Below are positions 6,495-13,802 of a stretch of DNA of 18,764 nucleotides, one piece after another (the first letter of the stretch is position 1; each line of letters opens with the position of its first letter). Source of the DNA: Bacteroidota bacterium (GTDB taxonomy: Bacteria; Bacteroidota; Bacteroidia; Chitinophagales; Chitinophagaceae); assembly GCA_023391015.1 (NCBI GenBank), contig JAEWBT010000035.1:1-18764 (forward strand). The letters run 5' to 3'. The notes below the pieces were generated by a model, which had not been told where the DNA came from, made no database searches, and saw only the letters and a program-made list of their open reading frames with translations. A program made the position numbers and the translations under genes.

Positions 6495-7613
6495 TTAATT
6501 ACCCCAATCGGGATAGACTTTGTTCCAGCGCAAACGCTCCGTTGCACTGCCGATGCCCACCGTTTTGGCCAGATTTACATTCAGGCCAAACTCGTTGGTA
6601 GCGCCTGCCAGATGATAAACACCCCGTGCATAGCTAACCTGAAACCGGTCCAGATTGATGGAGCCGCCAAACGAAAAACCGGCCAGTCCGCCTTTCTCGC
6701 TCAGGGCCAGCTCGCCGCGCCGCAAATGGTTGTAGGCCGCTGTAACGGTGATGCGTTTGCCGAGCAGGATATCGGCACCAACGATAAAATGGCGGCCCAG
6801 CTTATCGAAGAAGTGCGAATCGCCGGAGCTACTGGTGGTGTCGCCGCTGAGGCTGCTGCGCACAATGTCGGCGGGATTGTCGTAGCGCACATCCCACTGA
6901 TAGAGGTGATGGGCCGTGATGTGGAACCGAAGCGGCGCCCGTTCCAGCCGTTTGGAAAACCCGATTTGCAGGTCGAAAGGAAGGGGCTCAGCTGAATTTC
7001 CGGAATTATATTTCCGGGTCATAAACCCAATGTTTTTCGCCACGGCCCCAATGGTGATGAGCCGGTCGGTATCGGAATATACCACGCCCACATCGGCCAG
7101 CAGTGCCCCGGCGGCAAGGTCGGCAAAACGGCTGCCGGCATATTTGAGGGCTACCCCGCCGCGCCACCGGTCTTTGTATTGCTTGCTCGCGCCCACGCTC
7201 ACGGCAAAATCGGTTCCCCGGAAGGTGCCAATGACATTTCCATAGGGGTCGGTTTCGTTGAAGCTGCCGTAATTGAGGTACTGGATATTTCCGGAAAAAG
7301 ACGTATTCCACTTCTCGGAATGATACCCATATTGCAGGTTGGCAATGTTGATGTCGGCGGGATAGCGGTTGTATTGAACGCCCAGTTGATTGTGGAGTCC
7401 GGGCCGCATCAGGGCGGGGTTTTGGGCTGTGGTGGAGATGCTGGATGCCGGGTCGCTTACGTTGATGCCGCCAAGCGCCGAGGTGCGTGTACTTTGCGAC
7501 AACCGCAAAAACTCAAACGCCCGCTGTCCGCCCACGACCTGCGCCGTTGCGGAAAGGCCACTGGCAGAAAGCAGCAAAAGGGAAAGCAGCCACGGCCGCA
7601 TCATCGTATTCAT
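6495..7613 (-). CDS. porQ: Type IX secretion system protein PorQ
   Basis: A 372-residue outer-membrane beta-barrel-like protein. Residues 1-25 are a signal peptide (MNTMMRPWLLSLLLLSASGL, cleavage likely after SATAQ). The mature start GGQRAFEFLRLSQSTRTSALGG matches the PorQ signature (GG-x-A-FEFL-L ... ALGG), and the C-terminus (NEFGLNVNLAKTVGIG) ends like other PorQ proteins. PorQ belongs to the group of outer-membrane T9SS components with PorP/PorV-type folds; it is required for secretion or attachment of cargo in species where it was tested. No other por/gld genes are adjacent, as is usual for the scattered T9SS genes. A T9SS cargo-like gene lies at 12402-13322. TTTCCGGAAA at 7288 is read as SGN. 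Confidence 0.85.
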   Translation of the reverse strand: MNTMMRPWLLSLLLLSASGLSATAQVVGGQRAFEFLRLSQSTRTSALGGINVSDPASSISTTAQNPALMRPGLHNQLGVQYNRYPADINIANLQYGYHSEKWNTSFSGNIQYLNYGSFNETDPYGNVIGTFRGTDFAVSVGASKQYKDRWRGGVALKYAGSRFADLAAGALLADVGVVYSDTDRLITIGAVAKNIGFMTRKYNSGNSAEPLPFDLQIGFSKRLERAPLRFHITAHHLYQWDVRYDNPADIVRSSLSGDTTSSSGDSHFFDKLGRHFIVGADILLGKRITVTAAYNHLRRGELALSEKGGLAGFSFGGSINLDRFQVSYARGVYHLAGATNEFGLNVNLAKTVGIGSATERLRWNKVYPDWGN

Positions 7614-7830
7614 ACACCGGTACTTTGTTTCGCTAAAACGCCCCAGGCGTCTCTGTTATTGCCCACCGGTTTTCCGGAAAAATCAGACACAAATATCAAG
7701 ACGAAAGCGGAAAGGCGAATTTCCTAGGAATGTGCTCAGCCGCGCGTTCTCCATTTCAAATCTTCGCCAGTCTGCTCGTGTAGAGACAAGGCATGCCTTG
7801 TCTCTACAAATCTTTCAATAACCGTTCTTT
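7614..7830. other. Gap between fabI and porQ with two palindrome families
   Basis: No gene visible. It contains TTTCCGGAAA (7671-7680) and the 30-base palindrome at 7779-7808, 22 bases past the fabI stop. The latter lacks a T-run on the minus strand, so I do not call it a terminator. The porQ promoter should be here, but no exact TAnnTTTG box is seen on the minus strand near its start. Confidence 0.6.
7779..7808. repeat. Perfect 30-base palindrome, copy 2
   Basis: The same core as 6340-6359 (AGACAAGGCATGCCTTGTCT) extended by five complementary bases on each side (TGTAG/CTACA). Symmetric about 7793/7794. Palindromic elements of this kind are common intergenic repeats in Bacteroidota and cyanobacteria. 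Confidence 0.9.
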
Positions 7831-8673
7831 TTATTCGCCGCCTACGCTGACCCCGGCGGCTTTTTCCATTTCCGAAATAATGGGCTGGCTCACGCCGGTC
7901 ATGGAGAAACCGCCGTCGTGGAAAAGGTTTTGCATCGTTACGTAGCGCGTCAGGTCGGAGAACAAGGCGCAGCAGAACGCAGCGCAGTCTTCGGCAGGCG
8001 CGTTGCCCAGCGGACTCATCTTGTCGGCATAGGAAAAGAATGCATCAAAGCCACCCACGCCGGAACCGGCGGTTGTGACCGTCGGCGACTGGCTCACGGT
8101 GTTGACGCGCACTTTTTTGGCAAAGCCGTAGTGGTAGCCAAACGAGCGCGCAATGCTTTCCAACAAGGCTTTGGCTTCGGCCATATCATTGTAGCCGGGA
8201 AAGGTGCGTTGGGCCGCGATGTAGGTGAGGGCCACCACCGAGGCGTGTTCGCTCAGGGCATCCAGCTTCATCGCCGTTTGCAATACTTTGTGCAGCGAAA
8301 GCGCCGAGATATCCAGCGTCTTCAGGAAATTATCGTAGTTGGTATCGGTGTAGGAAATGCTTTTGCGCACGTTCGGACTCATGCCGATGCTGTGCAGCAC
8401 GAAATCCACCTGGCCACCGAAATGCGACTGGGCTTCTTCGTAGAGCTTCGTGAGGTCGTCCACCGAAGTGGCGTCAGCGCCAATCACAGGTGCGTTGCCG
8501 CATTGCTCCGCCAGTTCCCGGATTTTGCCCATACGCAGGGCAATCGGCGCGTTGGACAACACGATTTGGGCCCCTTCCTCGGTGGCTTTCAGCGCTGTTT
8601 TCCAGGCAATGGAACGCTCGTCGAGCGCCCCGAAAATAATTCCTTTTTTACCGGCAAGAAGTGATGTGGCCAT
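7831..8673 (-). CDS. fabI: Enoyl-[acyl-carrier-protein] reductase (NADH)
   Basis: A 280-residue cytoplasmic enzyme that performs the last reduction of each fatty-acid elongation cycle. The nucleotide-binding start GKKGIIFGALDERSIAW matches FabI, which uses this form in place of a classical GxGxxG. The catalytic pair is present: Y151 (LTYIAAQ), and Y161-x6-K168 in YNDMAEAK. HSIGMSP (94-100) and the substrate-loop region are conserved, and the C-terminal GGFSMTG is typical. Length is normal. A TATCTTCG -7-like box lies 8 bases upstream of the ATG. The gene follows nadC on the same strand but is separated by a 256-base repeat-filled gap, so it probably has its own transcript. It is the target of triclosan-type inhibitors in other bacteria. 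Confidence 0.95.
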   Translation of the reverse strand: MATSLLAGKKGIIFGALDERSIAWKTALKATEEGAQIVLSNAPIALRMGKIRELAEQCGNAPVIGADATSVDDLTKLYEEAQSHFGGQVDFVLHSIGMSPNVRKSISYTDTNYDNFLKTLDISALSLHKVLQTAMKLDALSEHASVVALTYIAAQRTFPGYNDMAEAKALLESIARSFGYHYGFAKKVRVNTVSQSPTVTTAGSGVGGFDAFFSYADKMSPLGNAPAEDCAAFCCALFSDLTRYVTMQNLFHDGGFSMTGVSQPIISEMEKAAGVSVGGE

Positions 8674-8680
8674 AGGAAGG

Positions 8681-8688
8681 CGAAGATA
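8681..8688 (-). promoter_or_regulatory. -7-like promoter box of fabI
   Basis: The minus strand reads TATCTTCG, one mismatch from TAnnTTTG, and lies 7 bases before the ATG. It would give a nearly leaderless transcript. Confidence 0.4.
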
Positions 8689-8697
8689 GTAAGAGAC

Positions 8698-8917
8698 GTT
8701 GGAGTTTCACGTTGGAGCCTTTCAGGCGTTGGAGCTGCGCGTTGGATAATGTTGGAGCCCTTCGGGCGTTGGAAATGTTTTTTTGAAATGCCCCGTAACG
8801 TACACCAATACACATCTGAACAGCGAAAGAGCATTGAACAATATCCAACACATAATTCCAACGTCATCCAACGCCACGAAGTGGCTCCAACACGCAGTTC
8901 CAACGCATAGCTCCAAC
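8698..8917. repeat. Large inverted array: six GTTGGA and six TCCAAC
   Basis: The left arm has GTTGGA at 8698, 8711, 8728, 8741, 8751 and 8768. The right arm has TCCAAC at 8844, 8857, 8867, 8886, 8899 and 8912. Spacing is 10-19 bases, and about 70 bases of unrelated sequence lie between the arms. Three units form inner GCC/GGC hairpins around a TTC or CTTC loop (8717-8727, 8757-8767, 8873-8885). This fills nearly the whole nadC-fabI gap. No gene is seen in it, and the open frames that cross it are repeats read as protein. Confidence 0.85.
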
Positions 8918-8929
8918 AAGGCCCTGCCT

Positions 8930-9769
8930 TTACCGCAACTGCGCTTTCAAACTTAAATCCAGACTCACCGCATGGTGGATCACCGCCCCGACGGATATAA
9001 AATCCACCCCAGTTTCGGCGTAGGAAACGATATTTTCCAACTGAATGCCACCGGAGGCTTCGGTTTCGGCGCGGCCTGCAATCAGTTCTACCGCTTCGGC
9101 CACCTGCGCGGGCGCGTAGTTGTCCAGCATAATGCGGTCGGCCCCGCCCGCGTCCAATACCTGCCGGACGTCGTCCAGACTACGGGTTTCAATTTCTATT
9201 TTCAGGGGGAGGTTTTCCTTTTGCAAATAAGCACGCGTGCGTTCCAGCGCTTTGGCAATGCCCCCGCAAAAGTCAATGTGGTTGTCTTTGAGCATCACCA
9301 TATCGTAGAGGCCCATACGGTGGTTGTGGCCGCCACCGATGCGCACCGCTTCTTTCTCAAATTTCCGGAAAAGCGGGGTTGTTTTCCGGGTGTCCAGCAC
9401 CTTCGCCTTGTAGTCTTTGATTTTGGAAACGTATTGATTGGTCAAGGTAGCGATGCCGCTCATGCGCTGGGCGCAGTTGAGCAGCAGCCGCTCGGCCTGC
9501 AAAATGGTGTGCACGCGGGCGTCCAGCTCAAAAGCAATATCGCCGACGTCCACTCCGTCGCCGTCCTTTTTCCGGAAATCAAAGTGGGCTTCGGGCTCCA
9601 GGAAGTGCACGATTTGCTCGGCCAGAGCCATACCCGCCAGAATGCCTTTTTCCTTTACTTTCAAAACGGCCCGGCCCTGTGCCCCGGCGTCAATAGCGGC
9701 GAGGGTAGAGTAATCGCCGGGGCCAATGTCTTCAGCGAGAGCGGCTTTTATAAATTCTGTCGTAGTCAT
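8930..9769 (-). CDS. nadC: Nicotinate-nucleotide pyrophosphorylase (carboxylating)
   Basis: A 279-residue cytoplasmic quinolinate phosphoribosyltransferase. It combines quinolinate and PRPP into nicotinate mononucleotide, CO2 and pyrophosphate in de novo NAD synthesis. The N-terminus EDIGPGDYST, the segment ERLLLNCAQRMSGIAT (93-108), DTRKTTP (126-132), the GGGHNHR motif (145-151) and KDNH (161-164) are the expected substrate-binding motifs. The C-terminal barrel strands ESGGI-equivalent (EASGGIQLENI) and VDFISVGAVIH are present. Length is normal. nadA and nadB are not nearby. Two TTTCCGGAAA palindromes lie inside, both read as FRK (9362, 9569). A TATACTTTTT stretch upstream could serve as the promoter. 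Confidence 0.95.
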   Translation of the reverse strand: MTTTEFIKAALAEDIGPGDYSTLAAIDAGAQGRAVLKVKEKGILAGMALAEQIVHFLEPEAHFDFRKKDGDGVDVGDIAFELDARVHTILQAERLLLNCAQRMSGIATLTNQYVSKIKDYKAKVLDTRKTTPLFRKFEKEAVRIGGGHNHRMGLYDMVMLKDNHIDFCGGIAKALERTRAYLQKENLPLKIEIETRSLDDVRQVLDAGGADRIMLDNYAPAQVAEAVELIAGRAETEASGGIQLENIVSYAETGVDFISVGAVIHHAVSLDLSLKAQLR

Positions 9770-9795
9770 CCTTTTTCAAAAAAGTATAAAAAAGC

Positions 9796-9914
9796 TGTCA
9801 TTCCGACCGCAGGGAGGAATCTGACTCATGATTTGCTGTTTTAGAGCCATTCATCTCAAAACAGCCTTATTCTAACAGATTCCTCAACTCCGCCTTGCTT
9901 CGTTCGGAATGACA
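9796..9914. repeat. Imperfect inverted repeat element ending in TGTCATTCCGA / TCGGAATGACA
   Basis: Outer arms: TGTCATTCCGA (9796-9806) and TCGGAATGACA (9904-9914). Inner arms: GAGGAATCTG (9814-9823) and CAGATTCCTC (9876-9885). It lies in the gap between the lipoprotein stop and the nadC start. Elements with these ends recur in many Bacteroidota genomes; no protein is encoded. Confidence 0.8.
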
Positions 9915-9953
9915 ATCCTGTTTGGGGAAATATTTTGTGTAAAAATCCTTCCG

Positions 9954-10814
9954 CTACGGCATTGGCTCCGCCGCCGCCAACCGAACATTCTCCCGCGTTA
10001 CTTCGCTCTGCGGACCGGCCACCAGATTTCCGGAACCGTCCACCATCCGAAGTTTCACGCGTGCCACGCCCGTTCCAAGGCCTTCTACGAAAAGCGGCTT
10101 CCAGTTGGTGAAGGTGTGGCTGCCTTTAGCGCCGGTCGTGGTGTTTTCCACATCGGCAACTACTTTCAGGTTGTCGCCCAGCGTGCCGTTCCAAACGTAA
10201 AAGTCCAGCAGCACGTTAGCCGTGTCTTTGCCCATATAATCGCCTTTGGGGCGGCTGTAAAACAAAATCGGCTCCGAAGGATTGCCTAAGAGCTGCACTT
10301 TTCCGGCCTCATCCACCTTAAAATGCACTAATACGCCCGCTTTATTTTCCTTCACCGACTCGTGATAAGAACGGCTCAGAAAACACATGGCGTAGTGCTC
10401 CGAGTTTTTCGCTACGGTCGCTTCATGCTTCGGTTCGTAGAGCGCTACATACGGGTTGTTGTCCAGCACAAAATGGATGTGTTGTCCTTGAGCAGAGTTA
10501 TTGCAGCCTTTGGTAGAAGCATCTGCCGTTTGGGCCTTCAGCTCGTAGCCATTAACCGTAAAAAGAAATTTCACCTTTGCAGAATCAGTCCCGGACGGGG
10601 CCGATGTCACACTGTTGACGGCCAGCGAAGCGTTCGGAAAATCAGGCGATTGCGGCACTTCCACAAAGCGGATTCCGGAACCGGATACAGCAGCGCTGTC
10701 TGTCGGCGCAACCACAGTGGCATTATTTATTTCTTTGTTTTCGGTGGTCGTACTGGTGCAGGAAGCCAGCAGGGCCAGCGAAAGGACAGCGGGGGTGAGC
10801 CAAAAATTTTTCAT
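9954..10814 (-). CDS. Hypothetical lipoprotein
   Basis: A 286-residue exported lipoprotein of unknown function. The signal peptide MKNFWLTPAVLSLALLAS ends in a lipobox L16-A17-S18-C19; C19 would be lipidated. A low-complexity Thr/Asn/Ser linker follows. The body looks beta-rich. Residues 110-160 hold a histidine-bearing stretch (GQHIHFVLDNNPYVALYEPKHEATV) and a single Cys in the mature middle (AMCFLSRSYHESVKENKAG); the histidines could bind metal, but this is a guess. A later segment, LLDFYVWNGTLGDN, looks like an Ig-like strand pair. It follows hutH on the same strand with a 69-base gap holding TTTCCGGAAA (10866) and a TATTTTTA box on the minus strand (10857-10850), so it may be transcribed separately. 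Confidence 0.7.
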   Translation of the reverse strand: MKNFWLTPAVLSLALLASCTSTTTENKEINNATVVAPTDSAAVSGSGIRFVEVPQSPDFPNASLAVNSVTSAPSGTDSAKVKFLFTVNGYELKAQTADASTKGCNNSAQGQHIHFVLDNNPYVALYEPKHEATVAKNSEHYAMCFLSRSYHESVKENKAGVLVHFKVDEAGKVQLLGNPSEPILFYSRPKGDYMGKDTANVLLDFYVWNGTLGDNLKVVADVENTTTGAKGSHTFTNWKPLFVEGLGTGVARVKLRMVDGSGNLVAGPQSEVTRENVRLAAAEPMP

Positions 10815-10883
10815 AGGAAGGGAAGGGGTAGAAAGAGGATTGAGAATTGTAAAAATAACCGTTGATTTCCGGAAAAAGAACGT

Positions 10884-12359
10884 TTAAAACTCCGCTGGCA
10901 GGTTCAGCAGGGCTTCGGCAGCCACAAGATCGTCGTGCAAAATGCGGTCTTTGTCCATAAACGAAATCTGACTGCGCACGAGATCATAAACGCGCTCCAA
11001 AGCAGGCGAGCTTTTGCCCGGACGGCGGAATTCCAGCGCCTGCGCAGCGGTCAGGAGTTCAATGCCCAACACGCGCTGCACGTTTTGAAGCACGCGCCGC
11101 AGTTTGGTGGCCGCGTTGGCGCCCATGCTCACGTGGTCTTCCTGCCCGTTGCTGCTCACGATGCTGTCCACCGAAGCGGGCGTGCAAAGCCCTTTGTTCT
11201 GACTCACAATCGCTGCGGCGGTGTACTGTGCAATCATAAAACCGCTGTTCAGTCCCGCGTCGGGGGCGAGGAAGGGCGGCAGGCCGCGCTGTCCGGAAAC
11301 GAGCAAATAGGTGCGGCGCTCCGAGATATTAGCCAGTTCCGCCATCGCAATTGCCAGGAAATCCAGTTGCAGCGCCAAGGGCTGACCGTGGAAGTTGCCG
11401 CCGCTCAGAATGGCGTCTTCGTCGTGGAAAACAATCGGGTTGTCGGTCACGGAGTTGATTTCAATTTCCAGCACGCGGGCCACGGTATCCAGCACGTCTT
11501 TCGTAGCGCCATGTACTTGCGGCACGCAGCGGAACGAATACGGGTCCTGCACCTGAACTTTCTCCTTTTCCTGCAATTCGCTGCCCTGCAATAGGCGTGT
11601 CATTTGCGCAGCGGTTTCTACCTGTCCTGGATGCGGACGCACGCGGTGCAAAGGCGCACGATACGGTTCTTTTTTGGCGTCAAAGGCTTCGGCGGAAAGG
11701 GCGGCAATCACGTCGGCCCACTGCGACAGGCGACGCGCGGTGAGCAAGGCCCAGCAGCCATAACCGCTCATAAACTGTGTACCGTTCAAGAGGGCCAGCC
11801 CTTCCTTGGCAGCCAGCGGCAAGGGTTCCAGTCCGGCACGGCGCAGGGCTTCTTCCGCCCTTATCTTCTCCCCAGCCATCCGCACTTCGCCTGCACCAAA
11901 AAGCGGCAGGGAAAGATGCGCCAGCGGTGCCAGATCGCCCGATGCGCCGAGCGAGCCGAGCTCGTAAATCACCGGTGTGATGCCGAGGCTGTAGAACTGC
12001 GCCAGCCGCTCTACAACAACCGTCCGCACCCCACTGTAGCCCTGACTCAGGCCGTGGATTTTCAGTAACAGCATCAGCCGCACAATTTCTTCCGGCACTT
12101 CGTCGCCCATGCCGCAGGCGTGGCTGCGCACGAGGTTTTCCTGCAACTGCGACAGCTCGTCGGGCGCAATGCGGACGTTGCACAACGACCCAAAACCGGT
12201 GTTGATACCGTAGAACGTCTCGCCTTTTTGCAGCTTGGCGTCTAAGAAGGCGCGGTTGGCGTTGATGCGGTCGGCCGCGTCGTCGGAGAGTTGGATTTGG
12301 TCTTCGGCCAGAAAATGGGGTAAATCTTCTATGGAAAGGTGATTGGGCAGGGCGTTCAT
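10884..12359 (-). CDS. hutH: Histidine ammonia-lyase
   Basis: A 491-residue cytoplasmic enzyme that removes ammonia from histidine to give urocanate, the first step of histidine breakdown. The self-forming MIO cofactor comes from A139-S140-G141 in GSLGASGDLAPLAH. Y50 in FYGINTGFG and H80 in LVRSHACG match active-site residues of the family. QDPYSFRC (around 280) and the later QEDHVSMG stretch are also typical. Length is near the usual 500. hutU, hutI and hutG are not adjacent, so the pathway is scattered or incomplete. A perfect TACCTTTG -7 box lies 8 bases upstream of the ATG, giving a nearly leaderless transcript. An aromatic amino-acid ammonia-lyase is the alternative, but SHACG at the selectivity position favours histidine. 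Confidence 0.94.
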   Translation of the reverse strand: MNALPNHLSIEDLPHFLAEDQIQLSDDAADRINANRAFLDAKLQKGETFYGINTGFGSLCNVRIAPDELSQLQENLVRSHACGMGDEVPEEIVRLMLLLKIHGLSQGYSGVRTVVVERLAQFYSLGITPVIYELGSLGASGDLAPLAHLSLPLFGAGEVRMAGEKIRAEEALRRAGLEPLPLAAKEGLALLNGTQFMSGYGCWALLTARRLSQWADVIAALSAEAFDAKKEPYRAPLHRVRPHPGQVETAAQMTRLLQGSELQEKEKVQVQDPYSFRCVPQVHGATKDVLDTVARVLEIEINSVTDNPIVFHDEDAILSGGNFHGQPLALQLDFLAIAMAELANISERRTYLLVSGQRGLPPFLAPDAGLNSGFMIAQYTAAAIVSQNKGLCTPASVDSIVSSNGQEDHVSMGANAATKLRRVLQNVQRVLGIELLTAAQALEFRRPGKSSPALERVYDLVRSQISFMDKDRILHDDLVAAEALLNLPAEF

Positions 12360-12367
12360 ATGGCCTG

Positions 12368-12375
12368 CAAAGGTA
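12368..12375 (-). promoter_or_regulatory. -7 promoter box of hutH
   Basis: The minus strand reads TACCTTTG, an exact TAnnTTTG match, in the 42-base gap between the sorting-tail gene and hutH. The start site would fall within a few bases of the ATG. Confidence 0.6.
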
Positions 12376-12401
12376 GGCAGTGGGGAAGGGGTTTGAAAAA
12401 G

Positions 12402-13322
12402 CTACCGGTCATGCCGGACGACAAACCGTTTGGCAGCGAAACCATCAACCGTTTCGTAGCGAAGCGTGTAAAAACCGTTCGGAAGGTGGGCAATATTTAT
12501 AGAAGGGGCTGTAAAAGGTTTTTGCTCAAAAACTTTTTTACCGTTGAGGTCAAAAATCTGAACGGAAGTGTTTTTGGGAAGGCCAGTGTCGGTTGAAATA
12601 AATAAGTTGTTAGCCGCAGGGTTGGGATACACCGTAACCAGCGCGTCGTAGCGGATTTGCTCAACGCCTTCCCACCAATCTCCAAACTCAATATTATCTA
12701 TCATCCAACCGTCTCTCGGCGTTGTGTCACTGTCCGTTATGTATGTAAACCGAAACAAGATGGTGTCGGCTGTCAGATAAACCGGATAAGAGGTGAACTG
12801 CGGATCGGCCGAAGCCCATTGTGCCATATCCAACCAAAAATGCTTCCAACCATTTGTGCTTCCGCTCAAAGTAGGTCTTGCGAAGTGATACCGCATATCG
12901 TATAAGGTATCCTCCGTTAAGACATTAATCCAGGTGTGGCCAGTATCCGGTGAAATTTCAATTGTGCCAAAATCATTTGAATCTCCATCCATTTTATAAA
13001 CGAAATTCATCGTAAATATATGAAACGGATTGGCATTATCACGAGCGTGTTTTAATATGAAAACGGAGGTGTCGTTGGGTGGCAGCGGATTCGCCGTATC
13101 TGTTACAAGCGCACGGCTGGATTGATAAGCGCTATCAAAAACTGTTTTGCGGGGCTTCCCGATTTGCCACTTACAGTTGGGGTTGGAAAGCGTGTCGCGA
13201 ACGATTCGCTCTTCAAAAACGCTGCTCCAACTATTATTTTCAAAATTGATTCCCCAAGACCATTGCCCGTTACTTTGCAAGGCGAAAACCATTATAGAAA
13301 GAAGGAATAAAATCTTTCTCAT
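12402..13322 (-). CDS. Secreted protein with T9SS type A sorting domain
   Basis: A 306-residue exported protein. The signal peptide is MRKILFLLSIMVFALQSNG. The body (about 20-215) contains a beta-rich, jelly-roll-like stretch with aromatic and Asp/Thr-rich segments (FGTIEISPDTGHTWINV, DGWMIDNIEFGDW), typical of MAM- or lectin-like exported modules, but no enzyme motif. The C-terminal ~75 residues are a Por_Secre_tail domain: VTVYPNPAANNLFIS, then VQIFDLNGKKVFEQ, and PNGFYTLRYETVDGFAAKRFVV. That tail directs passage through the T9SS and is usually removed afterwards. It fits with porQ in the same window, although the genes are 5 kb apart. The gene is AT-richer than its neighbours. A TATATTTG -7 box precedes it. 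Confidence 0.85.
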   Translation of the reverse strand: MRKILFLLSIMVFALQSNGQWSWGINFENNSWSSVFEERIVRDTLSNPNCKWQIGKPRKTVFDSAYQSSRALVTDTANPLPPNDTSVFILKHARDNANPFHIFTMNFVYKMDGDSNDFGTIEISPDTGHTWINVLTEDTLYDMRYHFARPTLSGSTNGWKHFWLDMAQWASADPQFTSYPVYLTADTILFRFTYITDSDTTPRDGWMIDNIEFGDWWEGVEQIRYDALVTVYPNPAANNLFISTDTGLPKNTSVQIFDLNGKKVFEQKPFTAPSINIAHLPNGFYTLRYETVDGFAAKRFVVRHDR

Positions 13323-13337
13323 AGCGCTTTTTACTCA

Positions 13338-13345
13338 CAAATATA
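13338..13345 (-). promoter_or_regulatory. -7 promoter box of the T9SS-exported protein gene
   Basis: The minus strand reads TATATTTG, an exact TAnnTTTG match 15 bases before the ATG at 13322. Confidence 0.55.
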
Positions 13346-13448
13346 ACCATTTGGCAATCTCATTTTATATAAACCAGCAAAAAGCCAGGCGGATTTCCGG
13401 AAATTTCTTTCCAAAAAGCCACCCGGTCTTGCTGAATCCAAATATTAT

Positions 13449-13775
13449 TTACTCTTCTTCCGAACCGCAGATTTTAAACGTCGTGTGCTCCAAATCCTCG
13501 CTCATGCGCAGCTGACAGGCCAGCCGGCTTTGGTCGGTCGCATCGGGCAGCGTGTCCAGGATGTCCAGTTCGGCGTCGCTTACCGGGGGCAGGTTGTCGC
13601 CGCCTTCCAACACCTGCACGTGGCAGGTGGCGCACAGGGCCATGCCGCCGCAGGTCGCCAGAATGTTGTAGCCGTGGGCCTTCAGGGCTTCCATCAGGCT
13701 CAGGTTCATGTCATCGGGCGTTTCAATCACCTGCCGCGCGCCGTTGCGGTCTTCAATGGTAACGGGAATCATCAT
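13449..13775 (-). CDS. [2Fe-2S] ferredoxin (adrenodoxin/ISC-like)
   Basis: A 108-residue cytoplasmic electron carrier. Numbering from ATG 13775 (MMIPVTIED), the cluster ligands are C42-x5-C48-x2-C51 in ATCGGMALCATC and C87 in RLACQL. This spacing is that of vertebrate-type/ISC ferredoxins rather than plant-type. Acidic residues after the cluster loop (SDAELDILDTLPDATD) form the usual partner-docking surface. One more Cys lies near the C-terminus (C103). An earlier TTG start at 13781 is possible but less likely. The reductase gene lies immediately upstream on the same strand, so the pair probably forms an NADPH-ferredoxin chain. A perfect -7 box overlapping the reductase stop suggests the ferredoxin can also be transcribed by itself. 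Confidence 0.9.
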   Translation of the reverse strand: MMIPVTIEDRNGARQVIETPDDMNLSLMEALKAHGYNILATCGGMALCATCHVQVLEGGDNLPPVSDAELDILDTLPDATDQSRLACQLRMSEDLEHTTFKICGSEEE

Positions 13776-13794
13776 GGGCAATGCGTTTTGCCCA

Positions 13795-13802
13795 CAAAGT
13801 TA
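13795..13802 (-). promoter_or_regulatory. -7 promoter box of the ferredoxin gene, overlapping the reductase stop codon
   Basis: The minus strand reads TAACTTTG, an exact TAnnTTTG match. Its TAA is the stop codon of the reductase (13800-13802). It lies 19 bases before the ATG at 13775. Confidence 0.6.

Noticed and set aside
7779..7808. Terminator of fabI
   Set aside because: The stem is perfect but no T-run follows on the minus strand, and the same element occurs upstream of another gene at 6340.
8698..8917. CRISPR array
   Set aside because: The word repeated is only six bases, spacers are 4-13 bases and the two halves are inverted.
10935..12068. Long plus-strand frames opposite hutH
   Set aside because: They are antisense shadows of a high-GC gene with clear family motifs on the minus strand.
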